A DNA stretch of 64,000 nucleotides from Corynebacterium durum (GTDB lineage: Bacteria; Actinomycetota; Actinomycetes; Mycobacteriales; Mycobacteriaceae), in the NCBI RefSeq assembly GCF_030408675.1, contig NZ_CP047200.1, positions 2,170,001 to 2,234,000 on the forward strand, written 5' to 3'. The notes beneath the pieces were generated by a model. The model did not search any database and was not told the DNA's origin. It saw only the letters and a program-made list of their open reading frames with translations. The position numbers and the translations under genes are program-made. Shown here in pieces: positions 1-11,753 of the stretch (position 1 is the stretch's first letter; each line of letters begins with the position of its first letter).

Positions 1-333
1 TTTCTTGCCTTCGAATATCAAATCAAGTTTGCCAAGGCTACTCCCCGCGATTTGAAGCTGGGGAGGAAAAGCAACTTCAAACCCCTCCCCCTCTTTAGGA
101 GTACGGTTGAGAGCTTCGCCACTCCAGTCGAAAGTCATGGGGGTAAGCTGACGGCGCACGTTCTGACCTGCAGCCAGAGCCTTGTTATTAACCACGATAT
201 TGGACACTGTGTACCCAGGTGTTTGCACTGCATGAGCAACACTTGGGTTCACCAATGAGGCACCAAGCAAGGACACGATCGTCAGGATCGCCGCGATCAC
301 TGCACCTAATTGCCGGGTCATCGGCTTTATCAT
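1..333 (-). CDS. Secreted surface protein, N-terminal part (cut by window edge)
   Basis: A minus-strand reading frame starts at ATG 331-333 and stays open for 111 codons to the left edge. An AGGAG ribosome binding site lies about 7 bases upstream. The N-terminus is a signal peptide: MIKPMTRQLG, a hydrophobic stretch rich in Ala/Ile/Leu, then a likely cleavage site after Val-Ala-His-Ala near residue 32. The mature part seen (TPGYTVSNIVVNNKALAAGQ and on, with TFDWSG) looks like the first beta-sandwich domain of Gram-positive fibrinogen/collagen-binding adhesins, where a phrase of this kind opens the domain. Anchor and repeat regions would lie outside the window. Adhesin assignment is inference; the secreted N-terminus is directly visible. 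Confidence 0.7.
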   Translation of the reverse strand, partial: MIKPMTRQLGAVIAAILTIVSLLGASLVNPSVAHAVQTPGYTVSNIVVNNKALAAGQNVRRQLTPMTFDWSGEALNRTPKEGEGFEVAFPPQLQIAGSSLGKLDLIFEGKK

Positions 334-363
334 TTTTCTCCTAGATTGAATCCTTAAACAGCT

Positions 364-394
364 GAATTGACGGTGTTGTGAGCACCGTCAATTC
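364..394. promoter_or_regulatory. Perfect hairpin in the 5' region of the surface-protein gene
   Basis: GAATTGACGGTG (364-375) and CACCGTCAATTC (383-394) form a perfect 12-bp inverted repeat with a 7-base loop, 31 bases before the start codon of the minus-strand surface-protein gene. No T-run follows on either strand, so it is more likely a 5' UTR structure or operator than a terminator. Confidence 0.45.
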
Positions 395-597
395 CGTAGA
401 AAACCTGCAGACATGCAAAACCGAAATGGCTTACGCGTTAACCTTACAAAAAACTTATGATCTTATGAAAGTATACTTATATTTTCTAAACATAATATGT
501 TTGCCACATACACCTTTTTAGGGAGTGATGATTGAAGACAAAAGGGTGGCTTTATTTAGGACCCGGAAGTTCAGTCGGGATAGAAGTTGTGGACGGG

Positions 598-875
598 CGG
601 CTTGATAGAGCACGGCGGCTGTGCGGCTGGCGATGATCTACCAAACTGCCAAAAAACCCAGGAAAAATGGCATTTTGATAGAGCGCGGCGCCGCCAACAG
701 TCTTGAACACCGTTAGTGCAAACCTTTGCATAAAAATAGGTCTACCGTCAGGTACGGAAATGCCTTGTTTTCGTACCTGGCAGTGGACCTACATGACAAG
801 CGCGTAAGGTTTGCTTATCCCCAAGCCGAAAAACACCCCATTTTCGTGCTTGAGCATAAGCACACTTTGCAGGGG
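598..875 (+). repeat. Hairpin-rich dispersed repeat, copy A
   Basis: This non-coding stretch is about 280 bases and shares its order of blocks with 37291-37529 (reverse orientation) and about 42300-42531. Blocks in order: a TTGATAGAGC block, GTTAGTGCAAAC..TTGCATA, an inverted repeat whose arms begin AGGTCTAC and end GTGGACCT, then an imperfect palindrome with arms GCTTATCCCCAAGC and GCTTGAGCATAAGC around CACCCCA. It lies between the 5' ends/3' ends of genes (downstream of ndk). Open frames across it match between copies only because the DNA does. Confidence 0.8.
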
Positions 876-1023
876 CGACCCCCGGACACAGCCCAACACC
901 CCACCTTTCCCCCAACCCCATCCCCTCCACTACCACCCAAACAAAAAACGAGACCCCGCAGCACTGCGCAGTAGTGAGCGGCAGTACAGCGGGACTGCAA
1001 AGCTTACAAAAACGAACCTAGTT

Positions 1024-1434
1024 TTATAGGTTCGGGAACCAGATGGCGATTTCACGCTCGGCGGATTCCGGCGAATCCGAACCGTGAACAACGTTGGTGG
1101 ATACTTCGAGGGCGAAGTCGCCACGGATGGTGCCGGGGGTCGCCTTGGATACCGGATCGGTGCCGCCTGCCAGTTGGCGCCAGGCTTCAATGGCGCGGGG
1201 GCCTTCCACAACACCAGCGACCAGTGGTGCGGACGTAATGAAGTCCACCAATTCGCCGAAGAAGGGCTTGTCAGAATGCTCGGCGTAGTGTTTTTCAGCG
1301 GTTGCTTTGTCGGCGACGCGCAGGTCCATGGCGGTGAGCTTCAGGCCCTTGCGCTCAATGCGGGAGATGATCTCGCCGATGAGTCCACGTTCAACGCCAT
1401 CGGGCTTGATCAAAATCAGGGTACGTTCAGTCAT
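1024..1434 (-). CDS. ndk: Nucleoside diphosphate kinase
   Basis: Transfers the gamma phosphate of ATP to nucleoside diphosphates through a phospho-histidine, balancing NTP pools in the cytoplasm. The 136-residue product has the expected length. KPDGV is at residues 10-14 and the catalytic His is His117 in NVVHGSDS, both hallmarks of the family. I chose the ATG at 1434 ([14 protein letters not shown]), which matches known N-termini; the frame stays open about 67 codons further upstream but that part runs into the preceding gene and has no family similarity. It is the last gene of the minus-strand run valS-folC-DUF4233-ndk. Confidence 0.97.
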   Translation of the reverse strand: MTERTLILIKPDGVERGLIGEIISRIERKGLKLTAMDLRVADKATAEKHYAEHSDKPFFGELVDFITSAPLVAGVVEGPRAIEAWRQLAGGTDPVSKATPGTIRGDFALEVSTNVVHGSDSPESAEREIAIWFPNL

Positions 1435-1457
1435 GTCGCTCAGTATATCGGACTGCC

Positions 1458-1934
1458 TCAGGTGTGTTGTGTGGTCAACAGTCCACGCTTCATCCGGGCA
1501 ATGAGGTTTTTCCGCAGGTAGAAAATGTACCACCATACGGCGGCGAAGATGAGCGCCATGATGCCCATGGAGGGATGTACAAAGAAGCCCGCCACAGCGA
1601 ACACCTGCAAAACCGCATTGGCCGCCAGCGCCCATCTACGTTTTTGCAGGAAGGCCACAACAAACATGGCAACACCAACAACGGTGACGTATACCCAGTT
1701 GAAGGTGGTCCAGTAGGCACCTTCGTCAATGCGAGCGATCACGGTGAGCACCAGCAGCAGCGCAATGGATTCCATGACCAGCGTCCCCGCCATCACGCCG
1801 CGAAGCCCTTTAAGCGGGTCCTTGACGGGTGTATGGCCAGGCCCGAGCGGCCCGTACTCCGATGAACCAGCACTGCCATCAGCACCGGTGCCCCCAGCTG
1901 AGCCGCCAAAACCCCCATCAACCTTGTCGCTCAC
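1458..1934 (-). CDS. DUF4233 family membrane protein
   Basis: 158 residues: a Gly/Ser-rich N-terminal tail of about 40 residues, then four predicted membrane helices (about 48-68, 76-96, 101-121, 123-142) and a basic C-terminus. Its place between folC and ndk is the typical actinobacterial location of DUF4233 proteins, whose function is unknown. Its start codon overlaps the folC stop by 4 bases (1931-1934), so the two are probably translationally coupled. Assignment rests on position, length and topology. Confidence 0.85.
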   Translation of the reverse strand: MSDKVDGGFGGSAGGTGADGSAGSSEYGPLGPGHTPVKDPLKGLRGVMAGTLVMESIALLLVLTVIARIDEGAYWTTFNWVYVTVVGVAMFVVAFLQKRRWALAANAVLQVFAVAGFFVHPSMGIMALIFAAVWWYIFYLRKNLIARMKRGLLTTQHT

Positions 1935-3409
1935 GCCGGCTCCTTTCCAAACAGGGTGCGAGCTTCACCGGCGGTGACCACGGATCCGGTAATCACCACG
2001 CCGTTGCCGGACACCATCTCGCCTTCTTCAGCCAGTTCCACCGCCAATTCCACCGCAGAAGGCAGAGTATCGGCAACGTGGACGCGCTCCTCGCCGAAGA
2101 TTTCTCGCGCGTGTTCTGCCAGTTCATAGGCGTCCAATGCACGCAGGGAGCGTGTTTGGGTGCACACGATCTCACCAAACACAGGCTCCAGTTCGGTGAG
2201 CACCCCAACGTAGTCTTTGTCGGAGAGCACCCCGACCACGCCGATGAGCCGGTTGAAGGAGAAGTCCCGTTGTAGGGCGCGCCCGAGTGCGCGGGCACCG
2301 TGGGGGTTGTGCGCGGCGTCGATAAACACGGTGGGCGTGGCGCGGACACGTTCGAGCCTTCCTGGGGATTCCACGGAGGCAAATCCCTCACGGACGGTGT
2401 CGATGTCCAGCATCCGGCCGGATCCAGCGCCGAAGAATGCTTCCACAGCGGCCAGGGCGACGGCTGCGTTGTTGGCTTGGTGCTCCCCGGAGAGCGGCAG
2501 GAAAATGTCAGTGTAGTCCCCACCGAGTCCCCGCAGGGTGAGTTGCTGCCCACCGACGGCGATGGTGGATGAGACAACGCCGAATTCTGAGCCTGCGCGG
2601 GCCACGGCGGCGTCGGCACGCACGGCTTGTTCCAGGATCACTGTCATGGCGGCGGGGTCCTGGTCCGCCACGATGGCAACGTTATCCGGAGGTGTCAGCA
2701 GGTCGTCAAGGTCCCAGCGCGGTTTGATAATACCGGCTTTTTCCCTGGCCACTTCCTCCAACGTCGAACCCAGGTAATCGGTGTGGTCCAGTCCGATGGG
2801 GGTGATTACGGCCACGTCGGCGTTGATCACGTTGGTGGCGTCCCACAGCCCGCCCATGCCTACTTCCACCACGGCGACGTCAACGGGGGCGTCGGCAAAC
2901 GCGGCGTAGGACATGGCGGTGAGCACCTCGAATTTGCTGAGTTTCGGTCCGCCTTCCTTTTCCGAGGCCACGTCCGCCATCTCTACGTAGGGTTGGATTT
3001 CGCGCCATGTTCGCACGTAGTCGCGGGGGTGCAGGGGCTGGCCGTCAATGGCAATGCGTTCGGTGGCCAGCTGCAGGTGCGGGCTGGTGGTGCGCCCGGT
3101 ACGACGGTGGAAGGCACGCATCAGGGCTTCGATCATGCGGACTGTGGAGGTTTTGCCGTTGGTGCCTGCCACATGGATGGCCGGAAATGACCGTTCTGGG
3201 TTGCCCAGCAGGTCCATCAGCAGTTCCATGCGCGTCAGCGTCGGGTCGATTTTTACCTCTGACCAGCGCTGATCCAGCTCGGCTTCCACCTCGGCGAGCG
3301 CCCGCAGATCCTCAGGCGTGATCTCGCGGGTTTCCGGCTCTTCCACCGGCGCGTTCACGTCAATGGGTAGGGTGAGGCCGCTGTCGTCTACCGATACCTC
3401 ATCGCTCAT
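1931..3409 (-). CDS. folC: Bifunctional folylpolyglutamate synthase / dihydrofolate synthase
   Basis: Adds glutamate to dihydropteroate and to tetrahydrofolates using ATP, a late step of folate biosynthesis and the step that retains folates in the cell. In 492 residues the P-loop AGTNGKTST lies at 81-89, followed by Mur-ligase-type features (TTSPHL, VVEVGMGGLWDATN, DAAHNPHGARAL). The first ~45 residues form an acidic extension found in other corynebacterial FolC. The start lies 4 bases after the valS stop and the stop overlaps the next gene, so it sits mid-operon. Confidence 0.95.
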   Translation of the reverse strand: MSDEVSVDDSGLTLPIDVNAPVEEPETREITPEDLRALAEVEAELDQRWSEVKIDPTLTRMELLMDLLGNPERSFPAIHVAGTNGKTSTVRMIEALMRAFHRRTGRTTSPHLQLATERIAIDGQPLHPRDYVRTWREIQPYVEMADVASEKEGGPKLSKFEVLTAMSYAAFADAPVDVAVVEVGMGGLWDATNVINADVAVITPIGLDHTDYLGSTLEEVAREKAGIIKPRWDLDDLLTPPDNVAIVADQDPAAMTVILEQAVRADAAVARAGSEFGVVSSTIAVGGQQLTLRGLGGDYTDIFLPLSGEHQANNAAVALAAVEAFFGAGSGRMLDIDTVREGFASVESPGRLERVRATPTVFIDAAHNPHGARALGRALQRDFSFNRLIGVVGVLSDKDYVGVLTELEPVFGEIVCTQTRSLRALDAYELAEHAREIFGEERVHVADTLPSAVELAVELAEEGEMVSGNGVVITGSVVTAGEARTLFGKEPA

Positions 3410-3413
3410 CAGC

Positions 3414-6113
3414 TCACCCCAGTTCCTTCAAACGGGCCGTCACGCGGGCAATTTCCTCCTCAGCCACCTGGTGACGCTGGCGAATCTTCTCCACCACCGC
3501 AGCCGGTGCCTTATCCAGGAAGGCGGCGTTACCCAACTTCTTTTCCGTTCCTTCCAGTTCCTTCGTCGCCGCGGCTAGCTCCTTGTCCAAGCGTTTCCGC
3601 TCGGCAGCCACGTCGACGGTGCCGGAGGTGTCCAGTTCCACCAGCAGGGTCGCCTGGCTCAGGCGCACTTCAATGCTTGCCGACGCCTCGAATCCCTCAG
3701 CTGGCTCCTCTACCCGCGCCAATGCCTGAACAATGCTTTCCTGTTGCTCAAGGTCCGCGTCGGCGAAGCGCAGGCGGGCGGGAACCTTCTGCGATGGTTT
3801 CACGCCCTGGTCGGAGCGGAAACGGCGGAGTTCCGTGACCAATTTTTCCACGTCAGCCATGCGGCGGGCTGCCGTGTCGTCGGCAGGGGCGTCGGTGATG
3901 GCGGTAGGCCACGACGCGATGACCAGGGATTCTCCACCCGTGAGCACGGTCCACAGGGTTTCCGTCACAAACGGCATGACCGGGTGCAGCAGTCGCAGCA
4001 CCGTGTCCAGCGTGTTCCCCAACACCAGCTGGGTGTTTTCGCCACGTCGCTGCTCCTCTGGGCTGGCAGACCCGCCGTCCCGCGGGATCTGCACCTTGGC
4101 GATTTCCACGTACCAGTCGCACAGTTCGCCCCAGGTGAACTGGTACAGCAGCTCGTATGCCTTGGCGAACTGGTAGCGGTCCAACAAGTCATCGATCTCT
4201 GCGCGAACGGCTTCCAGGCGATCCAGAATCCAGCGGTCCGCGTCAGTGAGTTCGGCACGGTCCGGTAACTCCCCTACTGTCGCGCCGTTCATCAGGGCGA
4301 ATCGGGTGGCGTTGAACAGCTTGGTGGCAAAGTTGCGGGAGCTTTGGGCGGAGTCGTCGCCCACGGGCAGGTCCACGCCTGGGTTCGCGCCGCGTGCCAG
4401 GGTGAATCGCAGGGCGTCCGCGCCGTACTGCTCTACCCAGTCCATGGGGTCGATGCCGTTGCCCAGGGATTTGCTCATCTTGCGGCCTTTTTCGTCGCGG
4501 ACCAGGCCATGGAGGTAAAGGTCCGTGAAAGGAACCTTGCCCAGGGGCGAGCCGGGCAGCGATGCCGCAAAAGTGCCGAACATCATCATGCGGGCGACCC
4601 AGAAGAACAGGATGTCGTAGCCGGTGACCAGCACGGATGTAGGGTAAAACTTCGACAATTCGGGGGTTGCGTCCGGCCAACCCATGGTGGAGAACGGCCA
4701 CAACGCCGAGGAGAACCAGGTGTCCAGAACGTCCGGGTCCTGCACATAGCCTTCGGGAGCCTGTTCATCGGGGCCGACACACACGACATCGCCGTCGGGT
4801 CCGTACCAGATCGGGATGCGGTGCCCCCACCAGAGCTGGCGGGAGATGGTCCAGTCGTGCATGTCGTCCACCCACTCGAAATAGCGTGGGTTCTGGCTCG
4901 CGGGGTGGATGGTGGTGTCGCCGTTGCGCACGGCGTCGCCAGCCATGCGGGCGAGTTCATCAACCTTGACAAACCACTGCTCAGAGAGCCGGGGTTCTAC
5001 GGGCTCGCCGGAGCGTTCCGAATGCCCCACAGAGTGCAGATAGGGGCGTTTTTCCGCGACGATGCGGCCCTGCTCGGCCAGTGCCTCGCGGATTTTCACC
5101 CGGGCTTCAAAGCGATCCATGCCATCGAACTGGGTGCCGGTGTCGGCGATGCGCCCAGTGGTGTCCAGGATGGTGGGCATGTCCAGGTTGTGGCGCAGAC
5201 CCAGCGCGTAGTCGTTGGGGTCGTGCGCGGGGGTGATCTTCACGGCACCGGTACCGAACTCGGGATCCACGTAGTCGTCGGCAACAATAATAAGCTCCCG
5301 ACCAGGGATGAAGGGGTGCGGCAAGCTGGTGCCCACCAGGTCTGTGTAGCGGGGGTCGTCGGGGTGAACGGCCACCGCGACGTCGCCAAGCATGGTTTCT
5401 ACGCGGGTTGTGGCCACCACAACGTGGGGTTCGTTGTCATCTAGGGAGCCGTAGCGGATGGACACCAGTTCGCCTTCGACGTCCTTGTACACCACCTCAA
5501 TGTCGGAGACGGCGGTTTCCAGCACCGGCGACCAGTTGACCAGGCGGTGGGCGCGGTAGATCATGCCTCGGTCAAAAAGTTCCTTAAAGATGGTTTGCAC
5601 CGCGCGCGACAACCCCTCATCCAGGGTAAAACGCTCGCGGGACCAGTCGACGGAATCCCCGATGGCGCGCATCTGCTCGCCGATTTTGCCCCCGTATTCG
5701 TTCTTCCACTCCCAGACCTTGGCGACGAACTCATCGCGATCGTAATCGTAGCGATCCTTTCCCTCCGTCTTCTTCAGCATCGCCTCGACTTTGGTCTGCG
5801 TCGCGATGCCCGCGTGATCCATCCCCGGAAGCCACAGCACCTCAAACCCCTGCATGCGCTTCCTCCTCGCCAACGCATCCATGAGCGTATGGTCCAGCGC
5901 ATGCCCCATATGAAGCTGCCCCGTCACGTTCGGCGGGGGCAGCACAATCGAAAAGGGCGGCTTCTCCGACGTCACGTCGGCGGTGAAGTAGCCACGATCA
6001 AGCCACTGCTGGTATAACGCAGCCTCAACGGCCTTCGGATCCCAGCTTTTCGGCAGGGCGTCGGCACGGCTTGTGGAATGGTTCAGGGTGTTTTTGTCAG
6101 TCACCCTTGCCAT
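3414..6113 (-). CDS. valS: Valyl-tRNA synthetase
   Basis: Charges tRNA-Val. The 899-residue class I synthetase shows the HIGH-type signature HMGH at 68-71 within [18 protein letters not shown], the KMSKS loop in [16 protein letters not shown], the WSP editing-domain entrance region, and a C-terminal coiled coil (last ~60 residues, rich in Lys/Glu/Ala) typical of ValRS and absent from IleRS. Length is normal. It is first in a tight minus-strand group with folC. The upstream gap to mdh is only 81 bases and shows no T-box-like structure that I can recognise. Confidence 0.97.
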   Translation of the reverse strand: MARVTDKNTLNHSTSRADALPKSWDPKAVEAALYQQWLDRGYFTADVTSEKPPFSIVLPPPNVTGQLHMGHALDHTLMDALARRKRMQGFEVLWLPGMDHAGIATQTKVEAMLKKTEGKDRYDYDRDEFVAKVWEWKNEYGGKIGEQMRAIGDSVDWSRERFTLDEGLSRAVQTIFKELFDRGMIYRAHRLVNWSPVLETAVSDIEVVYKDVEGELVSIRYGSLDDNEPHVVVATTRVETMLGDVAVAVHPDDPRYTDLVGTSLPHPFIPGRELIIVADDYVDPEFGTGAVKITPAHDPNDYALGLRHNLDMPTILDTTGRIADTGTQFDGMDRFEARVKIREALAEQGRIVAEKRPYLHSVGHSERSGEPVEPRLSEQWFVKVDELARMAGDAVRNGDTTIHPASQNPRYFEWVDDMHDWTISRQLWWGHRIPIWYGPDGDVVCVGPDEQAPEGYVQDPDVLDTWFSSALWPFSTMGWPDATPELSKFYPTSVLVTGYDILFFWVARMMMFGTFAASLPGSPLGKVPFTDLYLHGLVRDEKGRKMSKSLGNGIDPMDWVEQYGADALRFTLARGANPGVDLPVGDDSAQSSRNFATKLFNATRFALMNGATVGELPDRAELTDADRWILDRLEAVRAEIDDLLDRYQFAKAYELLYQFTWGELCDWYVEIAKVQIPRDGGSASPEEQRRGENTQLVLGNTLDTVLRLLHPVMPFVTETLWTVLTGGESLVIASWPTAITDAPADDTAARRMADVEKLVTELRRFRSDQGVKPSQKVPARLRFADADLEQQESIVQALARVEEPAEGFEASASIEVRLSQATLLVELDTSGTVDVAAERKRLDKELAAATKELEGTEKKLGNAAFLDKAPAAVVEKIRQRHQVAEEEIARVTARLKELG

Positions 6114-6194
6114 AATAGCTTGTGCCCACCTCGCCGAACTGCCACTGAGGGGCTTATCGACGCCGCGGGCACACGCACCGCGCCAACTGCAGGT

Positions 6195-7890
<1,696 letters not shown>

Positions 7891-8646
7891 ATGAACCGCC
7901 CAGCAGCGGACCAAGATACAACCACGTCAAACATAGACAAGGTCGTCGAGGTCGCGCTGGAAACATTCGCCCGTCAGGGGTTCGAGGACACACGTTTGGA
8001 AAACATCGCCCACGATTCGGGCATGTCCAAGCGCATGATCCACTATCACTTTGGTGACAAGCGGGGTCTGTATATTCGCGCTCTACGGTTAGCAATCTCA
8101 CAGCTCCGCCCGGAACCCCAGGCGCTGGAGTTGGATTCAACCGTGCCTGTCGACGGTGTGCGCAAAGTAGTGGAAGCCATCTTCCGCCAAATGGCCGCAC
8201 ACCCAAACGCTATCCGTCTTCTCCTTCTAGAGAACCTTTTTGGCCAAGCTGATATGGCCAATTCCAACCCATTAGCCGACCAATCCAGCGTCCTCCTGCA
8301 AATGGACAAACTACTTATGATGGGTCAGGACGCCGGTGCCTTCCGCCCCGGCATTTCTGCGCTGGATGTGTATACCATCATCTCCTCCATGTGTGTGTTC
8401 AGGATCGCTTACCCAGCGGCCTTCAAGAACTTGTACCACATCAACTTGAAGGACGAGGAAAACAATGTGGGTATGCAACGACTTGTTGTCGATGCCGTCC
8501 TCGCTTTCCTCACCTCAAACATGCGCAACTCGGGCGGGATGAGCTACCTGACTGTCGAAACCTCGAATGACTTCAACGGCCACGACGGCAACGGCAGCGG
8601 CAACATCTACAACGAACTCGACGACGCCACCAGCTTCATCGAATAA
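7891..8646 (+). CDS. TetR family transcriptional regulator
   Basis: 251 residues with an N-terminal TetR helix-turn-helix (about 15-62: LENIAHDSGMSKRMIHYHFGDKRGLY) followed by an all-helical ligand domain and a low-complexity Asn/Gly/Asp tail (about 222-251) that is unusual for the family. AGGAAAGGA is a good ribosome binding site just before the ATG at 7891. The gene is divergent from mdh and convergent with clpX. Its ligand and targets are not recognisable from sequence; a TetR gene next to mdh is also found in related genomes as I recall. Confidence 0.85.
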   Translation: MNRPAADQDTTTSNIDKVVEVALETFARQGFEDTRLENIAHDSGMSKRMIHYHFGDKRGLYIRALRLAISQLRPEPQALELDSTVPVDGVRKVVEAIFRQMAAHPNAIRLLLLENLFGQADMANSNPLADQSSVLLQMDKLLMMGQDAGAFRPGISALDVYTIISSMCVFRIAYPAAFKNLYHINLKDEENNVGMQRLVVDAVLAFLTSNMRNSGGMSYLTVETSNDFNGHDGNGSGNIYNELDDATSFIE

Positions 8647-8663
8647 CGCTGTAGAGAACAACA

Positions 8664-8704
8664 CACGTGGCCCCGCACGCTTTCACAACGTGCGGGGCCA
8701 CGTG
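8664..8704. terminator. Bidirectional terminator between tetR and clpX
   Basis: CACGTGGCCCCGCACG (8664-8679) and its exact complement at 8689-8704 form a perfect 16-bp stem with a 9-base loop, placed in the 68-base gap between two convergent genes. T-rich sequence follows on the plus side (TTATTGGTTTT). Confidence 0.9.
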
Positions 8705-8714
8705 CTTATTGGTT

Positions 8715-9989
8715 TTAGGCCGTCTTTTCTGACGACGCCGCGACCAGCTCCGGTGCACCCAACTTCCGCGCCGCCCCCTCGGTGATAATCACCTCACCAA
8801 TATCTTCACGATCCGGCAGGTCATACATGATGGGTACAAGCACTTCCTCCATGATGGCTCGCAGACCACGAGCGCCGGTATTGCGCTCCAACGCCTGATC
8901 TGCAATGGCCTCCAGTGCCTCTGGGGTGAAGGTCAGTTTCACGCCATCCATCTCAAAAAGCTTCTCGTACTGCCGCACCAAGGAATTCTTCGGCTCGGTG
9001 AGCACGCGCACCAACGAGGCTCGATCCAGGTTGGTCACCGTGGCCACCACGGGCAGACGACCAATGAACTCGGGGATCAGACCGAACTTCACCAGATCCT
9101 CCGGCAGCACGTCTTTAAACACGTTCACCGTATCGACGTCCGTGACTGACCGCACCTCTGCACCAAAGCCCAGGCCCTTTTTGCCCACGCGATCCTGGAT
9201 CACCTTCTCCAGGCCAGCAAACGCGCCAGCCACCACAAACAAAATGTTGGAGGTATCCAGCTGAATAAAATCTTGGTTCGGGTGTTTACGCCCTCCCTGC
9301 GGCGGCACCGAGGCGGTTGTGCCTTCCAGAATCTTCAACAACGCCTGCTGAACACCCTCGCCGGAGACATCGCGAGTAATCGACGGGTTTTCCGACTTCC
9401 GGGAAATCTTGTCCACCTCATCGATGTAAATGATGCCGCGCTGCGCACGCTGCACATCGTAATCGGATGCCTGAAGCAGTTTGAGCAGAATATTTTCCAC
9501 GTCTTCGCCCACGTAGCCAGCTTCAGTCAGTGAGGTGGCATCGGCGATGGCGAACGGGACGTCGAGAAGCTTGGCCAGCGTTTGAGCAAGGTAGGTTTTG
9601 CCGGAACCGGTTGGCCCGAGCAACAAAATATTGGACTTTGCGAGTTCAACCTCGTCATCCTTGTTGATCTTCGCCGTCTGCTGCTCCTCGGCGCGAATCC
9701 GCTTGTAGTGGTTGTACACCGCCACCGCGAGCACACGTTTGGCGTCGTCCTGACCGATCACATACTGGTCCAGGAACGCCGAAATTTCGGTCGGACGCGG
9801 CAGCTTGTTGTCGTTTGCGGTGTCACCAGCGGAGGCGTTGAGTTCCTCCTCAATGATCTCATTGCATACCTCAATGCACTCGTCGCAAATGTAGACTCCA
9901 CCACCCGCGATGAGCTTTTTCACCTGTTTCTGACTCTTTCCGCAGAACGAGCACTTCAGCAGGTCAGAGCTTTCTTGCATAGCTGCCAT
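8715..9989 (-). CDS. clpX: ATP-dependent Clp protease ATPase subunit ClpX
   Basis: AAA+ unfoldase that recognises substrates and feeds them to the ClpP chamber. 424 residues. The N-terminal zinc domain has Cys13, Cys16, Cys35 and Cys38 (CSFC...CDEC). Walker A GPTGSGKT is near residue 125, Walker B is [10 protein letters not shown], and the pore loop region GYVGEDVE and sensor regions are present. A second possible start is Met4, which would shorten the protein by three residues. It is convergent with the TetR gene and separated from clpP2 by a structured 274-base gap. Confidence 0.97.
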   Translation of the reverse strand: MAAMQESSDLLKCSFCGKSQKQVKKLIAGGGVYICDECIEVCNEIIEEELNASAGDTANDNKLPRPTEISAFLDQYVIGQDDAKRVLAVAVYNHYKRIRAEEQQTAKINKDDEVELAKSNILLLGPTGSGKTYLAQTLAKLLDVPFAIADATSLTEAGYVGEDVENILLKLLQASDYDVQRAQRGIIYIDEVDKISRKSENPSITRDVSGEGVQQALLKILEGTTASVPPQGGRKHPNQDFIQLDTSNILFVVAGAFAGLEKVIQDRVGKKGLGFGAEVRSVTDVDTVNVFKDVLPEDLVKFGLIPEFIGRLPVVATVTNLDRASLVRVLTEPKNSLVRQYEKLFEMDGVKLTFTPEALEAIADQALERNTGARGLRAIMEEVLVPIMYDLPDREDIGEVIITEGAARKLGAPELVAASSEKTA

Positions 9990-10105
9990 GTATCTTCTTT
10001 GAACTCACAATCTTCTCACGTGTGGACACCACTCGATGTTCCACACTACTGCTTTTTCGCCACAATGGTGGGACCACCTCTCGTGGTTTCTCCCCCGAAT
10101 AGGAA

Positions 10106-10150
10106 GATCCTCCCCCGGTTCATCTCTGCGGATTCAGTCGGAGGAGGATC
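10106..10150. promoter_or_regulatory. Inverted repeat between clpP2 and clpX
   Basis: GATCCTCCCCCG (10106-10117) pairs with CGGAGGAGGATC (10139-10150) over 12 bp with one mismatch-tolerant G-T pair. It lies downstream of clpP2 and about 117 bases upstream of clpX, both on the minus strand. There is no T-run, so it may be a weak terminator, an mRNA processing structure or part of the clpX 5' UTR. Confidence 0.35.
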
Positions 10151-10263
10151 GTGAGCACTTAATTATCAATTAAGCCATAACTTAATAAATTTTAAGAATT
10201 GCCACCCCTTTGCAGGGGTACTTCATGCAAAACCGCAGTTACGGCACGGCAAAAAGCAACACA

Positions 10264-10896
10264 TTAAGATTGAGCTGAGAGCTTACGGTAGTCAAAGACC
10301 TGATCGATGATTCCATAATCCACAGCCTCAGAGGCGGTGAGGATCTTATCGCGGTCAGTATCAAGACGGATCTGCTCAGCAGGACGGCCAGTGTGCCGCG
10401 CCAAGGTCTCCTCCATGAGCTTGCGCATACGCTCAATTTCTTGAGCCTGGATCTCCAAGTCAGACACCTGGCCCTGCACGCCACCGGTGGCGGGCTGGTG
10501 AATCAGCACACGCGCATTCGGAAGCGCCGCGCGCTTACCGGGGGCACCAGCGGCCAGCAGCACGGCTGCGGCGGAGGCGGCCTGTCCGAGGCAGACAGTC
10601 TGGACGTCGGGGCGAACGTACTGCATCGTGTCGTAAATCGCCATCAATGAGGTGAAGGAACCACCGGGAGAGTTGATATACATGGTGATGTCGCGGTCAG
10701 GGTCCTGGCCCTCAAGGACCAGAAGCTGCGCCATAATGTCGTTTGCCGAGGCGTCGTCAACCTGGGTACCCAGGAAGATGATGCGCTCCTCAAACAGCTT
10801 GTTGTACGGGTTGGACTCCTTCGCGCCGAACGCCGAGTGCTCCACGAAAGACGGCAGCACATAACGGGACGAAGGCATCTGCATTTCACTGCTCAT
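10264..10896 (-). CDS. clpP2: Clp protease proteolytic subunit 2
   Basis: Serine peptidase subunit; in Actinobacteria ClpP1 and ClpP2 form a mixed double ring that is capped by ClpX or ClpC. 210 residues. The triad is Ser108 (LGQAASAAA), His133 (LIHQPA) and Asp183 (DTDRDK). The N-terminal [11 protein letters not shown] region is the ClpP2-type signature that distinguishes it from ClpP1. It is downstream of clpP1 with a 35-base gap, so the pair is probably co-transcribed. Confidence 0.96.
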   Translation of the reverse strand: MSSEMQMPSSRYVLPSFVEHSAFGAKESNPYNKLFEERIIFLGTQVDDASANDIMAQLLVLEGQDPDRDITMYINSPGGSFTSLMAIYDTMQYVRPDVQTVCLGQAASAAAVLLAAGAPGKRAALPNARVLIHQPATGGVQGQVSDLEIQAQEIERMRKLMEETLARHTGRPAEQIRLDTDRDKILTASEAVDYGIIDQVFDYRKLSAQS

Positions 10897-10931
10897 GTTT
10901 GTTTAAAACTCCTTGCTTGTTCTGTACCGCG

Positions 10932-11522
10932 TTAAGACTGCTTAGCAGAGCTGACCACGTGATCCACGAAGCCGTAATCCTTGGCCTCCTCCGCCGTGAA
11001 CCAGCGGTCACGGTCAGAATCCTTGGTGATCTGCTCCACGGTCTGGCCGGTGTGCTGGGCAATAAGCTCCGCCATCTCCCGCTTGGTGTGCGCAAACTGC
11101 TCCGCCTGGATGGCAATATCCGCAGCGGTACCGCCCACGCCCGCAGACGGCTGGTGCATCATGATGCGCGCATGCGGCAGGGCATAACGCTTGCCTTTGG
11201 TGCCCGCCGAGAGAAGGAACTGACCCATCGACGCTGCCAGCCCCATGCCGTAGGTGGCAACATCACACGGGGAGTACTTCATCGTGTCATAAATAGCCAT
11301 GCCGGCGGTCACGGAACCACCAGGCGAGTTGATGTAAAGGGAAATATCGCGATTCGGATCCTCGGCACTGAGCAAGAGGATCTGGGCGCACAGCTTGTTA
11401 GCGATCTCATCATCCACCTGGCTGCCCAGGAAAATAATGCGCTCGCGCAGCAAACGCTCAAACACTGAATCGCTAAGGTTTAACCCGGCAGGTGCTGAGT
11501 GCATCCGGCTGATATCAGTCAT
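10932..11522 (-). CDS. clpP1: Clp protease proteolytic subunit 1
   Basis: Partner of ClpP2. With the start at ATG 11522 ([13 protein letters not shown]) it is 196 residues, with Ser98 (GLAASMGQ), His123 (MMHQPS) and Asp172 (DSDRDRW) as the triad. The frame is open for another ~60 codons upstream, but that sequence contains the ClgR-like box and a terminator-proximal region and has no ClpP similarity, so I reject the longer start. First gene of the clpP1-clpP2 operon. Confidence 0.95.
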   Translation of the reverse strand: MTDISRMHSAPAGLNLSDSVFERLLRERIIFLGSQVDDEIANKLCAQILLLSAEDPNRDISLYINSPGGSVTAGMAIYDTMKYSPCDVATYGMGLAASMGQFLLSAGTKGKRYALPHARIMMHQPSAGVGGTAADIAIQAEQFAHTKREMAELIAQHTGQTVEQITKDSDRDRWFTAEEAKDYGFVDHVVSSAKQS

Positions 11523-11613
11523 GGGTGTACACAACCTACTTTCTTTAAATCGTGACGTACAAAGACGATAGCCCCTACAGTACAGCCGCGCTGCCGCCAT
11601 GGTGGCCTCTGTT

Positions 11614-11624
11614 CGCTGACAGCG
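11614..11624. promoter_or_regulatory. ClgR-like operator upstream of clpP1
   Basis: CGCTGACAGCG fits the core CGCYNANRGCG that I recall for ClgR, the activator of clp genes in corynebacteria and streptomycetes; the four bases before it (TGTT) also fit, the three after only partly. It lies 92 bases before the clpP1 start. Confidence 0.6.
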
Positions 11625-11710
11625 TCGAATCTGCATAACCCCCGGTTCGCGTGCTGCCCACTGCGGGAGTCGGGGCGTCGATAAGCGGTAAAACCTGCAG
11701 CACACAGCAC

Positions 11711-11738
11711 AAAAGCCCAGCGGCAGTGCTGGGCTTTT
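11711..11738 (-). terminator. Rho-independent terminator of tig
   Basis: AAAAGCCCAGC (11711-11721) and GCTGGGCTTTT (11728-11738) form a perfect 11-bp stem with a 6-base loop just beyond the tig stop. Read on the minus strand the second arm ends in a T-run. Confidence 0.9.
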
Positions 11739-11753
11739 TGTGATAGTACAGGC

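Noticed and set aside
726..974. Open frame encoding a protein similar to frames at 36520-37437 and 42301-42531 (shared AEKHPIFVLEHKH)
   Set aside because: The similarity comes from the dispersed hairpin repeat; the frames differ in starts and ends and have no ribosome binding sites.
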